Source: JAUQQI01 sp040289115
GTDB lineage: Bacteria > Chloroflexota > Dehalococcoidia > JAUQQI01
NCBI GenBank assembly: GCA_040289115.1
Contig: PSKS01000003.1
Location: 1 to 64,000 of the forward strand
Reading direction: 5' to 3'
Length of the DNA: 64,000 nucleotides
Below, in pieces: positions 47,934-56,616 of the stretch; the stretch's first letter is position 1, and each line of letters begins with the position of its first letter. A program made the position numbers and the translations under genes. The notes under the pieces are model-generated. The model did not search any database, was not told the origin of the DNA, and was given only the letters and a program-made list of their open reading frames with translations.

Positions 47934-50009
47934 TCACGCGGGTTCGACCCGCCGGACGACCTTCCCGGCGGCCGTACGGACCACTTCGGCGGCAACGGGC
48001 CGGCCGTTCAGCCAAAGGCCGGCCAGCCGAACCCGGTTAATCCCGGCCGGGAGGAAGGGCTCCGGCTCCTGCCCCGGAGCAAGCCAAGGGTCGGCCGTCA
48101 GGCCCAGCATCGCGGTAATGATCAGGAACACGCTTCCGGTGGCCCAGGCCTGGGGTCGGCAGGCCGTCGGATAATCGACAGGAAAGGGCGCCTCGTCCCG
48201 GCCGTAGCCGGCAAAAAGTTCCGGAAAGCGCCAGTCCGGTTGGTAGCTTAGGGCCCGGAGGAGGCCGTCGGCAACGGTGGCGGCCTCTTTAGTAAAGCGG
48301 TAGCTGGCCAGACCGGTCACGATTAGGCTGTTGTCGTGGGGCCAGACCGAGCCGTTATGGTACGAGATGGGGTTATAGGCCGCCTCGCTTGCCGCCATGG
48401 TCCGCACGCCCCAGCCGGAGAAGAACTCCGCGGATACGAGCCGGGCCGCCACGGCCGAGGCCAATTCCCGGTCAGCAATGCCGGTCCAGAGGGCATGGCC
48501 GGCGTTGGAAGTCAGGGCGTCAACCCGCGCCTTGTTCCGGTCCAGGGCCTCGGCCAGAAAGCCGCGGTCGTTCAGCCAGAAGTCCCGGTTGAAGCGGGCC
48601 TTCAGCTCCGCGGCCCGGGTTCGAAATCGGCGGGCGTCCTCGGGGTGCCCCAGGCCATCGAGGACCCCGGCCAGACTCAGCCGGGCGGCGTAAGCGTAAC
48701 CCTGGACCTCGCAGAGGGCAATGGGCGGCTCCGCCAACCGCCCATCGCGGAAGCGCACCGAATCCCATGAGTCCTTCCAGCCCTGGTTCACCAGGCCGGC
48801 TCGGGCCTGCCGGAGGTACTCGACGTAGCCGTCGCCATCGCGGTCCCCGAACCGTTCCAGCCAATCCATGGCCCGGTTGGCCGCCTCTAACAGTGAGCTG
48901 GCGAATTCATGGTCCGATGTGACCTTGAACACGGCGCCGTAAAGCATTAAAAAGAGGGGGGTTGCGTCCACCGTGCCGTAATATGGGTAGGGCGGGCAGC
49001 CGTACCGGTTGCAGCTGACCACACCGTAGCGGTACTCGTGGAGGATCTTGCCGGGCTCCTCATCCCGGCGCCGATCCAGTCGCCTCCCCTGATAGCGGGC
49101 CAGCGTCCGCAGAACCCCTTTGGCCACCTCGGGGTAAAGGCGGAGGGCCTGGTAGGCAGTTATCAGGGAGTCGCGACCGAACAGGGCCAGGAACCAGGGG
49201 ATGCCGGCCGCAATCCAGACCTCGCCGGCCGACACCTCCTCGGCCCGGACACAGAGGGCCGAGAAATCTTCCACCGCCCGGGCGTAGGCCTCCCTCAGAA
49301 CGTAACTGTCGGTTTCGAGGCGGGGCGCCTGTTCGACCAGTTCCTGGTGGCGCCGGGCCCGGCGTTCGGCGGCGTCCCCGTGCCGGGGTGGGATCACCTG
49401 CGGCTCATCGCCCGCCGGTACGAACTGGATGGTCAGCTGCCAGCTTTTTCGTGGGGCGATCCGAACATGGAACCGGCAGGTGGGGCCCAGGGCATCGGGC
49501 CGGACGGAGAAGCGGACGTCCAGGTAGCGGGGGGGACGCTCCCGCCGAAGTCCAAACCGCAGATTCCGACCGTCCCCACCGATGACGACCAGCGTTCCTC
49601 GGCGCCTGGTGGGGGCCTGCCGCGGGGCTTCGGTGTGGTGCTTCACCTCGAATATGTGGGCGAAATCGGCGTCAAAATGGAGGCTGACCTCGAAAGCCGC
49701 GTCGGCCTGGCCGTAGTTCACCACCTCTAGGTCCTCCCGAAGGCCGCGGCTCACTAGCCGCCGTCGGATCAGGGCCACCTGGGCCGGGGCGGCCGAAGGC
49801 AGGGGCGGGTTGGTCAGGAAGTGGACAGCGGTCTTCGGGGTGGGAGCGTGGGCACTGAGATAGACTGGCGGCTGGCCGTCGATCCTAATCTCGTACCGGC
49901 TCAAAAAGCGGGTGTCCTCATAGTAAAGACCGTAGTCAGCCCGACCCGGAATGTCGCCGGTCTCGGCGGCAATGAGGAAGGTTGTGTCCTCGTTCACTAC
50001 CAGCCGCAT
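47934..50009 (-). CDS. Amylo-alpha-1,6-glucosidase / glycogen debranching-type enzyme
   Basis: A 691-residue protein. The N-terminal GDE_N_bis domain (TTFLIAAETGDIPGRADYGL, YYEDTRFLSRYEIRI) extends to about 220. The C-terminal (alpha/alpha)6 glucosidase domain has WIAAGIPWFLALFGRDSLIT, GYVEYLRQARAGLVNQGWKDS and NPISYHNGSVWPHDNSLIV. Acidic residues suited to catalysis lie in the Gly-rich loops. It removes alpha-1,6 branches or acts on related glucosides. First gene of an operon feeding glucose to gdh/gnd; promoter at 50034-50063. Confidence 0.87.
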   Translation of the reverse strand: MRLVVNEDTTFLIAAETGDIPGRADYGLYYEDTRFLSRYEIRIDGQPPVYLSAHAPTPKTAVHFLTNPPLPSAAPAQVALIRRRLVSRGLREDLEVVNYGQADAAFEVSLHFDADFAHIFEVKHHTEAPRQAPTRRRGTLVVIGGDGRNLRFGLRRERPPRYLDVRFSVRPDALGPTCRFHVRIAPRKSWQLTIQFVPAGDEPQVIPPRHGDAAERRARRHQELVEQAPRLETDSYVLREAYARAVEDFSALCVRAEEVSAGEVWIAAGIPWFLALFGRDSLITAYQALRLYPEVAKGVLRTLARYQGRRLDRRRDEEPGKILHEYRYGVVSCNRYGCPPYPYYGTVDATPLFLMLYGAVFKVTSDHEFASSLLEAANRAMDWLERFGDRDGDGYVEYLRQARAGLVNQGWKDSWDSVRFRDGRLAEPPIALCEVQGYAYAARLSLAGVLDGLGHPEDARRFRTRAAELKARFNRDFWLNDRGFLAEALDRNKARVDALTSNAGHALWTGIADRELASAVAARLVSAEFFSGWGVRTMAASEAAYNPISYHNGSVWPHDNSLIVTGLASYRFTKEAATVADGLLRALSYQPDWRFPELFAGYGRDEAPFPVDYPTACRPQAWATGSVFLIITAMLGLTADPWLAPGQEPEPFLPAGINRVRLAGLWLNGRPVAAEVVRTAAGKVVRRVEPA

Positions 50010-50033
50010 CTGAGCCCCTTTGACAAACGGTAT

Positions 50034-50063
50034 ATTATCGCGCCCTTACAGCGGCTGGGGCAA
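50034..50063 (-). promoter_or_regulatory. Promoter of the debranching enzyme operon
   Basis: Minus strand: TTGCCC (50063-50058), 18 bases, GATAAT (50039-50034). Confidence 0.55.
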
Positions 50064-50204
50064 CGGGCAGGTCGGGCCGTCGGCGGGATTTCTAAGTGAT
50101 AACAGGCCTTTTTGTGTGGTCCGTAACCGTGCGCTTCCGCGGCATAACGGTTGCTTCGGTTTTGGAAAGAACTGAGTGCATCGGTCCCTTGTGGTGTCGT
50201 TTAA

Positions 50205-50963
50205 TCAAAGGCCGCCCCGTAGGCCCCCGTCGATGCGGAGGGCCGCGCCGTTGACATAGGCGGCTGCATCGCTCAGCAGAAACAGCACCGGCCCGAGCAC
50301 GTCGTCCGGCGTCCCAATCCGGCCCAGCGGGACCCGCTCCGCTACCCGCCGGGCAAACTCCGGGTCTTTAGCAAATCGGGAAGCCGCCGTCATGATGGCC
50401 CCCGGCACCACGCAGTTTACCCGGATCCCGTACCGCCCCCACTCGATGGCAAGAATCTGGGTGAGCTGAATCACCCCGGCCTTGGCCGCGCTGTAGTGGA
50501 CGCTGGAGCCCGGCTCAAAGGCTGCTACCGAAGAGACGTTGATGATCACCCCGTAGCCGTTCTTCCGCATCTCCGGGAAGACGGCCCGGGACGCCAGGAA
50601 GGCCGAGGTGAGGTTGCTCTCAACGACAGCCCGCCAGCCGTTGGGGGAGATCTGCTCGGCCGGTGCCCAGAAGGTGCCCCCGGCGTTGTTGATCAAAAAG
50701 TGGACGGTGCCGAATCTGGCCAAGGTCTGCTCCACCAGGGCCGCCACCTGGTCGGGGTCCCGAACGTCGGCCTGAACCGGCAGAACTTCACCCCCCAGGC
50801 TTTCGACTTCTCGGCAGACCCCCTCAAGGCGTTCCAGCTTCCGGCTGTTGACCACCACCTTGACTCCCTGCTCGGCCAGCCCTACGGCCAGCCGGTAGCC
50901 AATGCCGCTGGAGCTGCCGGTCACGATGGCCACTTTACCCGCAAGCTCCGGCACCTTAAGCAT
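50205..50963 (-). CDS. Short-chain dehydrogenase/reductase
   Basis: A 252-residue SDR. The cofactor site is IVTGSSSGIGYRLAVGLA, INNAGGTFWAP lies near 90, the catalytic Ser is in INVSSVAAFEP, and YSAAKAG supplies Tyr and Lys. It ends in a glycine-rich segment typical of the 3-oxoacyl reductase-like subfamily. It is last in the acyl-CoA operon, nine bp after the CoA-transferase, and may oxidise a 3-hydroxyacyl intermediate there; substrate is inference. Confidence 0.88.
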   Translation of the reverse strand: MLKVPELAGKVAIVTGSSSGIGYRLAVGLAEQGVKVVVNSRKLERLEGVCREVESLGGEVLPVQADVRDPDQVAALVEQTLARFGTVHFLINNAGGTFWAPAEQISPNGWRAVVESNLTSAFLASRAVFPEMRKNGYGVIINVSSVAAFEPGSSVHYSAAKAGVIQLTQILAIEWGRYGIRVNCVVPGAIMTAASRFAKDPEFARRVAERVPLGRIGTPDDVLGPVLFLLSDAAAYVNGAALRIDGGLRGGL

Positions 50964-50972
50964 TGCCCCCTC

Positions 50973-52172
50973 CTAGAACACCACCCGTTCCCGCTTAAGG
51001 CGGTCGACCTCGGCGTCGCTGAGGCCGGCGTACTGCCGGAGCACCAGCTCGGTGTCGGCCCCGAGGGGAGCCGGGGGCCGGAGCTCCCCTAAGGGCGAGT
51101 CGGCAAGCCGGATGGGGTTGCCCATTAGCCGGATGGTTCCGTGCTCCGGGTGCGCCACGTCCCGCAGCATCCCCCGGGCCTTAAGGTGGGGGTCGTCGGC
51201 CACCTCCCGGACCGAAAGGACTGGGGCGCACGGAACCCCAACCTCCATCAGGCCCCAGACCACCTCCCAGCGGGTCCGTTGGGAGGTCCAGGCGGCCACG
51301 ATTTCATCCAGCTCGTCCATATGCAGGGCCCGGGCCGAGTTGGTCTTAAACCGCTCGTCCGCCAGCAGTTCCGGCCGGCCGATATACCGGGCGAAGGCTT
51401 CCCAGTGGCGCTCCGATACGCAAAAGATGGCCACGTAGCCGTCGGCCGCTGGGTAGACGTTGTACGGGGCCAGGCGCAGGCCGCTGTGGCGGTTGCCGGT
51501 CCGTTCCGGGACTTCCCGAACCGCGTTGTAGAGGGCGCCCAGGGGGGATGCCAGGGCCGGGTAGATGGCGTCGTGCATGGAGACCTCCACCAACTGGCCC
51601 CGGCCGGTGAAAACTCGCTGGAAGAGGGCCACCATCACCCCGGCAAAGAGGTGGATGCCCCCCATGAAGTCGCAGACGGCCGGCCCGGCCTTCACCGGCG
51701 GGCCGTCGGGGAAGCCGGTAGTGGCCATCACACCGCCCATCGCCTGGACGGTAAGGTCCATGGCCGGGAAGTCGGCATAAGGGCCTGAAAGCCCGAACCC
51801 CTTCCCCGAGGCGTAAATGAGCCTCGGGTTAATCCGGCTTAGGACGTCGTACCCGAGGCCGAGCCGCTCCATCGTCCCCCGTTTGAAGTTCTCGACCAAG
51901 ACGTCGGCCTTCTCCGCGAGCTTTAAAAAGACTTGCTTGCCGGCCTCGGCCTTCAGGTCGATGCACAGGCTTAGCTTGTTCGGGTTCAGCATTAAGAACT
52001 CGTAGGGCTCCCGGTCGGCGTCGAAGCCCAGGAGCCGCCGGCGAAGGGGCTCCCCCTCCGGGGGCTCGATTTTAATGACAGTGGCTCCGAAGTAAGCCAG
52101 AAGCAGGGAACAGTAAGCGCCGTTGTAAATCTGACCCAGGTCCAAAACGAGCACATCCTTGAGCGCCTGCAT
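50973..52172 (-). CDS. CaiB/BaiF family CoA-transferase
   Basis: A 399-residue family III CoA-transferase. Signature parts are LDLGQIYNGAYCSLLLAYFG, VIKIEPPEGEP, LSLCIDLKAEAG, ADVLVENFKRGTMERLGLG, and the catalytic Asp in FPAMDLTVQAMGGVM. It moves CoA between acids, so here it probably activates the acid that the rest of the operon degrades. It begins two bases before the end of the solute-binding gene spacing, so uptake and activation genes are tightly linked. Confidence 0.9.
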   Translation of the reverse strand: MQALKDVLVLDLGQIYNGAYCSLLLAYFGATVIKIEPPEGEPLRRRLLGFDADREPYEFLMLNPNKLSLCIDLKAEAGKQVFLKLAEKADVLVENFKRGTMERLGLGYDVLSRINPRLIYASGKGFGLSGPYADFPAMDLTVQAMGGVMATTGFPDGPPVKAGPAVCDFMGGIHLFAGVMVALFQRVFTGRGQLVEVSMHDAIYPALASPLGALYNAVREVPERTGNRHSGLRLAPYNVYPAADGYVAIFCVSERHWEAFARYIGRPELLADERFKTNSARALHMDELDEIVAAWTSQRTRWEVVWGLMEVGVPCAPVLSVREVADDPHLKARGMLRDVAHPEHGTIRLMGNPIRLADSPLGELRPPAPLGADTELVLRQYAGLSDAEVDRLKRERVVF

Positions 52173-52174
52173 CG

Positions 52175-53797
52175 CTACGCCTCGGCAAGCCAGGTTTCCT
52201 CGTGCTTTTCGGTCAAATAGCGGTTGGACTGAAGCTTAAAGTTTCTCACCGTCCGCCAGTAAAGGGCCCACTCGACGGGGTGGCGAGCGACGATCATTTT
52301 AACGCCGGCCGTGAGCACCCGCTTTTCCAGCTCCCAGACCAGCCGCTTGCGCTCGGTGGGGTCGGTGGTCTGGGACTGGCGCTCGAAGAGGGCATCGATT
52401 TCGGGGTCGCAAACGCCGGAGTAGTTCCGGGGCGAATTGCAGAGATAGCTCTGACCGAACACGGCGTCGGGGTCGTCCAGGGAAACCCCGTAGCTTCCCA
52501 GAGCTACCTCGAAGTCCCGCCGGTTAAGCCGGTCGTACATCACCCCGAGCTCTTGGATATCCAGGGTCGCCCGGATGCCGACCTTTTCCCACTGGTCCTT
52601 GACGAAGACCACAATGGGCTCCCAGCCCGCGCCTTTGCGGCCAGTGATGCGGGTTTCGAAGCCGTTGGGGTAACCCGCTTCGGCCAGGAGGCGGCGGGCC
52701 TCGGCCCGCTCTTGCTCCTTGTTACGGCCGAAGCCCGGAATCTTGCGAAGCTCCGCCTCGGGCAGGGCCCACGGGCCGTCGGGGTGCATAATGCCCCCGA
52801 CTTTGCTGTAGCCCTGGGTGATCACTTTAACGGCCTCGTCCCGGTCGATGGCCATAAAGGCCGCCAGCCGTACCCTCGGGTCGTCCCAGGGCTTGCGGCG
52901 GGCGTTGACGTCGACCGTTTGGGTGAGGGTGCCGATAACGTGCTGGATGACCGCTTTATCCCCCAGCTGACGCTTGATGTCGTCCACCGGCGGGTTATAA
53001 AACGGCCGGAATAGGAGGACTTGGCCGGTTATAAAGGCCGAAATTGCCGTGTTTTCGTCGGGAATAATATAGAACTTTATGCCATCCAGGTAGGGGCGGC
53101 CGGGGACGTGGTATTCGGGGTTTTTGACCAGCTCGATGCTTACGCCCCGGATGTACTCTTTGAACTTAAAGGGACCGGTTCCCACCACATCCCGGCGCAT
53201 GTTGCCTTTGGCGTCCAGAATATCCTTGGGGAAAATGACGTTCCAGCCCTGAGCAATATTGGCCAGGAGGGACGGGCTTGGGCGCTTGAGGATGAATTTC
53301 ACTGTGTAGTCATCGGGGGTTTCGATGCCGTCCACGGCCGAGAAGACGTCCCGCCGCAGGCTGATGACGCCCTGGGGCGGCCAGATGATGCGCTCAAAGC
53401 TGGCCTTGACATCCTCGGCCTTAAAGGCCTTGCCGTGGTGGAATTTAACGCCGCGCCTTAAGTGAAAGGTGTACACCTTACCGTCGGGGCTTACCTCCCA
53501 GCGTTCGGCCAGGTCGGGGATTATCTTGGTGTGGTCATACGGGTCGAACTGGACCAGCTGGTTGTAGCAGGGGGCCAGGGGGTGCAGGACGGCATAGCTG
53601 GACTCCTGGTGGAGGTCAAAGCTGGGCGGGTCCCCCTCCAGGTGGCCGGTGAGTACGCCCCCGTATCTTGGCTTTTCCTCAGCGGGTGCCGGCTGGGTCG
53701 GGGCGGCCGGCTGGGGGGCGCACCCGAAGACCGCGGCTCCCGTTAGCCCTACCCCGGCCGCCAGAAATTGCCGTCGGGTCAGCCTCCAGTGAAACAT
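52175..53797 (-). CDS. Family 5 solute-binding lipoprotein within the acyl-CoA operon
   Basis: A 540-residue receptor with twin Arg (TRRQFLAAG), hydrophobic core and lipobox FGCAPQ. SBP_bac_5 motifs: LEGDPPSFDLHQESSY, LAERWEVSPDGKVYTF, LRRGVKFHHGKAFKAEDVKA, and the closing region CNSPRNYSGVCDPEIDALF. No permease or ATPase gene lies in this operon. Its place between the enoyl-CoA hydratase and the CoA-transferase suggests the ligand is the substrate of the pathway, not a peptide; the ligand is unknown. Confidence 0.88.
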   Translation of the reverse strand: MFHWRLTRRQFLAAGVGLTGAAVFGCAPQPAAPTQPAPAEEKPRYGGVLTGHLEGDPPSFDLHQESSYAVLHPLAPCYNQLVQFDPYDHTKIIPDLAERWEVSPDGKVYTFHLRRGVKFHHGKAFKAEDVKASFERIIWPPQGVISLRRDVFSAVDGIETPDDYTVKFILKRPSPSLLANIAQGWNVIFPKDILDAKGNMRRDVVGTGPFKFKEYIRGVSIELVKNPEYHVPGRPYLDGIKFYIIPDENTAISAFITGQVLLFRPFYNPPVDDIKRQLGDKAVIQHVIGTLTQTVDVNARRKPWDDPRVRLAAFMAIDRDEAVKVITQGYSKVGGIMHPDGPWALPEAELRKIPGFGRNKEQERAEARRLLAEAGYPNGFETRITGRKGAGWEPIVVFVKDQWEKVGIRATLDIQELGVMYDRLNRRDFEVALGSYGVSLDDPDAVFGQSYLCNSPRNYSGVCDPEIDALFERQSQTTDPTERKRLVWELEKRVLTAGVKMIVARHPVEWALYWRTVRNFKLQSNRYLTEKHEETWLAEA

Positions 53798-53824
53798 GCT
53801 TGCCTCCCCCTTCTGGGTCTGAAC

Positions 53825-54598
53825 CTAAGCTCCGGTGAAGCGGGGCGGCCGCTTCTCGGCAAAGGCGCGCACCGCCTCCTTGGCGTCCGCTGAAGCCCGC
53901 AAAATGCGGCTGATAGCCGCCTCAAGCCTCAGCCCGTCGTTTATGTGCATATATTGGCTCCGCACCGCCAGCTCCTTCACCGCCCGGACGGCCAGGGGCG
54001 GGTTGGCCATGATGCGCCGGGCGTACTCCTCGGCGGCGGGCATCAGGTCCTTGAGGGGCACCACCTTGTTCACCAGGCCCACCCGGTACGCCTCTTCGGC
54101 GGTGATCATGTCACCCGTAAGCAGAAGTTCCATGGCTATGCAGTAGGGCAGCTGCCTAAGGGCCCGCTGGGTTCCGCCATTGCCCGGCGGGAAACCCCGC
54201 TTTACTTCCGGCAGGCCGAACTTGGCGTGGTCGGCGGCCACCCGGATGTCGGTGGCAAAGAGGAGGGTAAGCCCGCCCCCGAGGCAATAGCCGTTTACGG
54301 CCGCAATCACGGGCTTCCAGACTTCCAGTCCCCGGTTCAGAATGGGTTCAGCTTGGGTCTGCCAGAACTCCCAGAGCTCCGGCTCCCGGGGGATAGTCTT
54401 TTTTAGGTCGGCCCCGGCGCAGAAGGCCTTATCCCCGGCCCCGGTGATGATGGCTACCCAAATATCCGGGTTGTCCCGGACCTCAATCCAGGCCTCCGAA
54501 AGCTCCCGGTAAGTCTCCGGGTCGAGGGCATTCATTGCTTCTGGCCGGTTGATGGTGATGTAGGCGATGCGGTCCGTAACCTCAAACAAGAGAGCCAT
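53825..54598 (-). CDS. Enoyl-CoA hydratase/isomerase family protein
   Basis: A 257-residue crotonase-fold protein: ITINRPEAMNALDPETYREL, then AFCAGADLKKTI and VNGYCLGGGLTLLFATDIRV. In classical hydratases the two catalytic Glu are in GGxxELA and PEvxLG. Here the first position reads GGGLTLL (Thr where Glu is expected), while PEVKRGFPPGNGG keeps the second. It may therefore be an isomerase, hydrolase or lyase rather than a standard hydratase. The start overlaps the end of the acyl-CoA dehydrogenase gene by 17 bp. Confidence 0.87.
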   Translation of the reverse strand: MALLFEVTDRIAYITINRPEAMNALDPETYRELSEAWIEVRDNPDIWVAIITGAGDKAFCAGADLKKTIPREPELWEFWQTQAEPILNRGLEVWKPVIAAVNGYCLGGGLTLLFATDIRVAADHAKFGLPEVKRGFPPGNGGTQRALRQLPYCIAMELLLTGDMITAEEAYRVGLVNKVVPLKDLMPAAEEYARRIMANPPLAVRAVKELAVRSQYMHINDGLRLEAAISRILRASADAKEAVRAFAEKRPPRFTGA

Positions 54599-55769
54599 GG
54601 TAGCCTCCTGAGAAGAGCTCCCGAGCGATGATGAGCCGTTGGACCTCCGTCGGCCCCTCGCCGATGCGCCGGATCCGCAGTTCCCGGAACCAGCGCTCCA
54701 GGGGCAGGTCCTTGCTTACCCCATAGCCCCCGTGGATCTGAATGGCCCGGTCCACGACCCGGAAGGCGGCCTCCGTGGCGAAGGCCTTGGCGATGGCCGT
54801 CTCAAACCGGTAGGCCCGGGCGTCCTTTACCCGGTCGGCCTTGTCGGCCGCCTGGAGGATGAGCCAGCGGGCCGACCGAATTTCGATCTCGCTGTCGATA
54901 AGCATCCACTGGATCGCCTGCCGGGTGGAAAGGGGCGCCCCGAAGGTTTCCCGCTGCCGGGCATAATCGATGGCCATCCGCTGGGCCGCCACCGCTACCC
55001 CAAGGCTGGCCGCCGAGTAGGTTATCCGGTTGCGGGTAAGCACCTCGTTGGCGATGTCCAGCCCCTGCCCCTCTTCCCCAAGGATGTTGCCCGCGGGCAC
55101 CCTCACCCCGTCCAGGGTTATCTCGGTGGCGTATTCGGCTGACCGTAGGGTGTGGACGATGCGGCGGATGCTGAAGCCGGGCATATGGGTCTCCACGATA
55201 AAGCAGGTGATCCCCTGCCGGCCCTTCGTCGGGTCGGTCCGGGCGTAGACCAGGCCGAAGTCGGCCCGGTCAGCCCCGGAAATGAAGACCTTGCTCCCGG
55301 TAATCACCCAGTAGTCCCCGTCTCGGACGGCCTTGGTCTGGATGGCCCGGGCTGGGTCGGAGCCACCCGAAGGTTCCGTCAGGGCAAAGAAGCCTCGCTT
55401 CTCGCCCCGGAGCATCGGGTAGAGATATTTCTGGCGCTGCTCCTCGGTCCCCCGGTAGAGCTGGGCCAGGCCCACGGTCCCAAAGACCCCGTAGGCCGGG
55501 GCGTAGAGGCCGGCCCGGTGCTGGGAGAGCTCCTCGAATACCAGGGCCAGTGTCACCGTGTCCAGCCCGGGCCCCCCGAACTCGGCCGGCACGTCCAGCC
55601 CGTAAAGGCCCATCTCTCGGACCTTTTTGGTCAGTCGTTCCTCATCCTCCGGCGGAAGCTCAAAGGCGTCGGGGTCCAGGTCCCGCTCCAAGGGTATGAT
55701 CTCCTCCTGGATGAACCGGCGCACCGTCTGGACGACCATACGCTGTTCTTCGCTGGGTTGCAGGTCCAC
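54582..55769 (-). CDS. Acyl-CoA dehydrogenase
   Basis: A 395-residue FAD enzyme with the three ACAD domains. Segments include GVFGTVGLAQLYRGTEEQRQ, GFFALTEPSGGSDPARAI, GNILGEEGQGLDIANEVL, YARQRETFGAPLSTRQAIQ, and the C-terminal FRELRIRRIGEGPTEVQRLI. The Glu in the usual catalytic position near QIHGGYGVSKDLPLERWFRE cannot be fixed without alignment. It would introduce the alpha,beta double bond, ahead of the crotonase-family protein in the same transcript. Confidence 0.92.
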   Translation of the reverse strand: MDLQPSEEQRMVVQTVRRFIQEEIIPLERDLDPDAFELPPEDEERLTKKVREMGLYGLDVPAEFGGPGLDTVTLALVFEELSQHRAGLYAPAYGVFGTVGLAQLYRGTEEQRQKYLYPMLRGEKRGFFALTEPSGGSDPARAIQTKAVRDGDYWVITGSKVFISGADRADFGLVYARTDPTKGRQGITCFIVETHMPGFSIRRIVHTLRSAEYATEITLDGVRVPAGNILGEEGQGLDIANEVLTRNRITYSAASLGVAVAAQRMAIDYARQRETFGAPLSTRQAIQWMLIDSEIEIRSARWLILQAADKADRVKDARAYRFETAIAKAFATEAAFRVVDRAIQIHGGYGVSKDLPLERWFRELRIRRIGEGPTEVQRLIIARELFSGGYHGSLV

Positions 55770-55790
55770 GGCATAACCTCCGACGCAAGG

Positions 55791-56168
55791 TTAAGGCTGC
55801 CACCGGCCGGTGACGGGCGAAAGGTGGAAGCGGCCCAGCTTCGGGGGCCGGTCGCCCGTCGCCCGGTTTCCCGGGGGCAAATCGTAGTGGGCTTCATAGT
55901 AAAGGGTTAAAAGCTCGTACCAGCGGCTCAAATAGGCGGAGGTAACCTCATAGCGGTAAAGGGCCGCTTCGGCCCGGGTTACCGGGTTGGGATTTTCCGG
56001 ACCGAAGTGGCGCGCAATCTCACCCCGCAGGCCGAAAAGGGACCGGCCACCGGCATAGCCGATATAGAGGGTGCGGCCCTGAGGGTCGGCCACCTCGTAG
56101 ACCCCCAAGGTGGCCGGGATCGCCTTAAGGTTGGCCGGGTCGAAAGGTTGCCACGGCTTACGCAGCAT
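55791..56168 (-). CDS. GIY-YIG-like small protein
   Basis: A 125-residue protein. IPATLGVYEVADPQGRTLYI continues GYAGGRSLFGLRGEIARHFG, which fits the GIY-(10-12)-YIG pattern with the conserved Arg. A downstream acidic helix and Asn (RWYELLTLYYEAHYDLPPGN) resemble the E...N end of that fold. GIY-YIG proteins are usually nucleases, which does not fit an acyl-CoA operon. It may be a diverged, non-nuclease member of a DUF found beside acyl-CoA genes. It lies between DUF35 and the dehydrogenase, with close spacing on both sides. Confidence 0.6.
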   Translation of the reverse strand: MLRKPWQPFDPANLKAIPATLGVYEVADPQGRTLYIGYAGGRSLFGLRGEIARHFGPENPNPVTRAEAALYRYEVTSAYLSRWYELLTLYYEAHYDLPPGNRATGDRPPKLGRFHLSPVTGRWQP

Positions 56169-56178
56169 CGGCGGCTCC

Positions 56179-56616
56179 TCAATCCACCACGGCGTCGGCC
56201 CGTTCCCAGACCTCCACCGGGCGGAATTTGACCAGGGTGACCTCCTCGGTTAGGGGCTCGTAGACCGCCTCCACCGGCATCCCCACGTAGATCTCGTCGT
56301 TGCGGCAGCCGACGATGTTCGTCACCAGCCGCGGGCCCTCCACCAACTCTACCACCGCCACGTTGTAGGGCAGCCGGTCTTTGAACGCGGGGTGAAAAGC
56401 CTGGTGGAACACCACAAAGCTGTAGACCGTTCCCCGCCCGGAGACCGGCTCCCAGTCCGCCTCCTCCGAAAGACACCAGTAGCAGTGGTGGGCTGGGGGG
56501 TACCGCCAGCGGCCGCAGTCCCTGCACCTTTGAAGCTTCAGCCGTCCGGCCCGGGCCGACTCCCAGAAGGACCGGTTCTGGTCGGTGATTTCGGGTAATG
56601 GCCGTTCGATATTCAC
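56179..56616 (-). CDS. DUF35 OB-fold acyl-CoA-associated protein with zinc ribbon
   Basis: A 145-residue protein. The rubredoxin-like zinc ribbon is RCRDCGRWRYPPAHHCYWCLS (about 33-52). The OB fold follows: GRGTVYSFVVFHQAFHPAF, VAVVELVEGPRLVTNIVG, and GMPVEAVYEPLT. DUF35 proteins bind and steer acyl-CoA for thiolase-fold partners (archaeal HMG-CoA route, steroid side-chain aldolases). Its start overlaps the thiolase-like gene stop by ATGA-type overlap, the usual pairing. Confidence 0.9.
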   Translation of the reverse strand: MNIERPLPEITDQNRSFWESARAGRLKLQRCRDCGRWRYPPAHHCYWCLSEEADWEPVSGRGTVYSFVVFHQAFHPAFKDRLPYNVAVVELVEGPRLVTNIVGCRNDEIYVGMPVEAVYEPLTEEVTLVKFRPVEVWERADAVVD

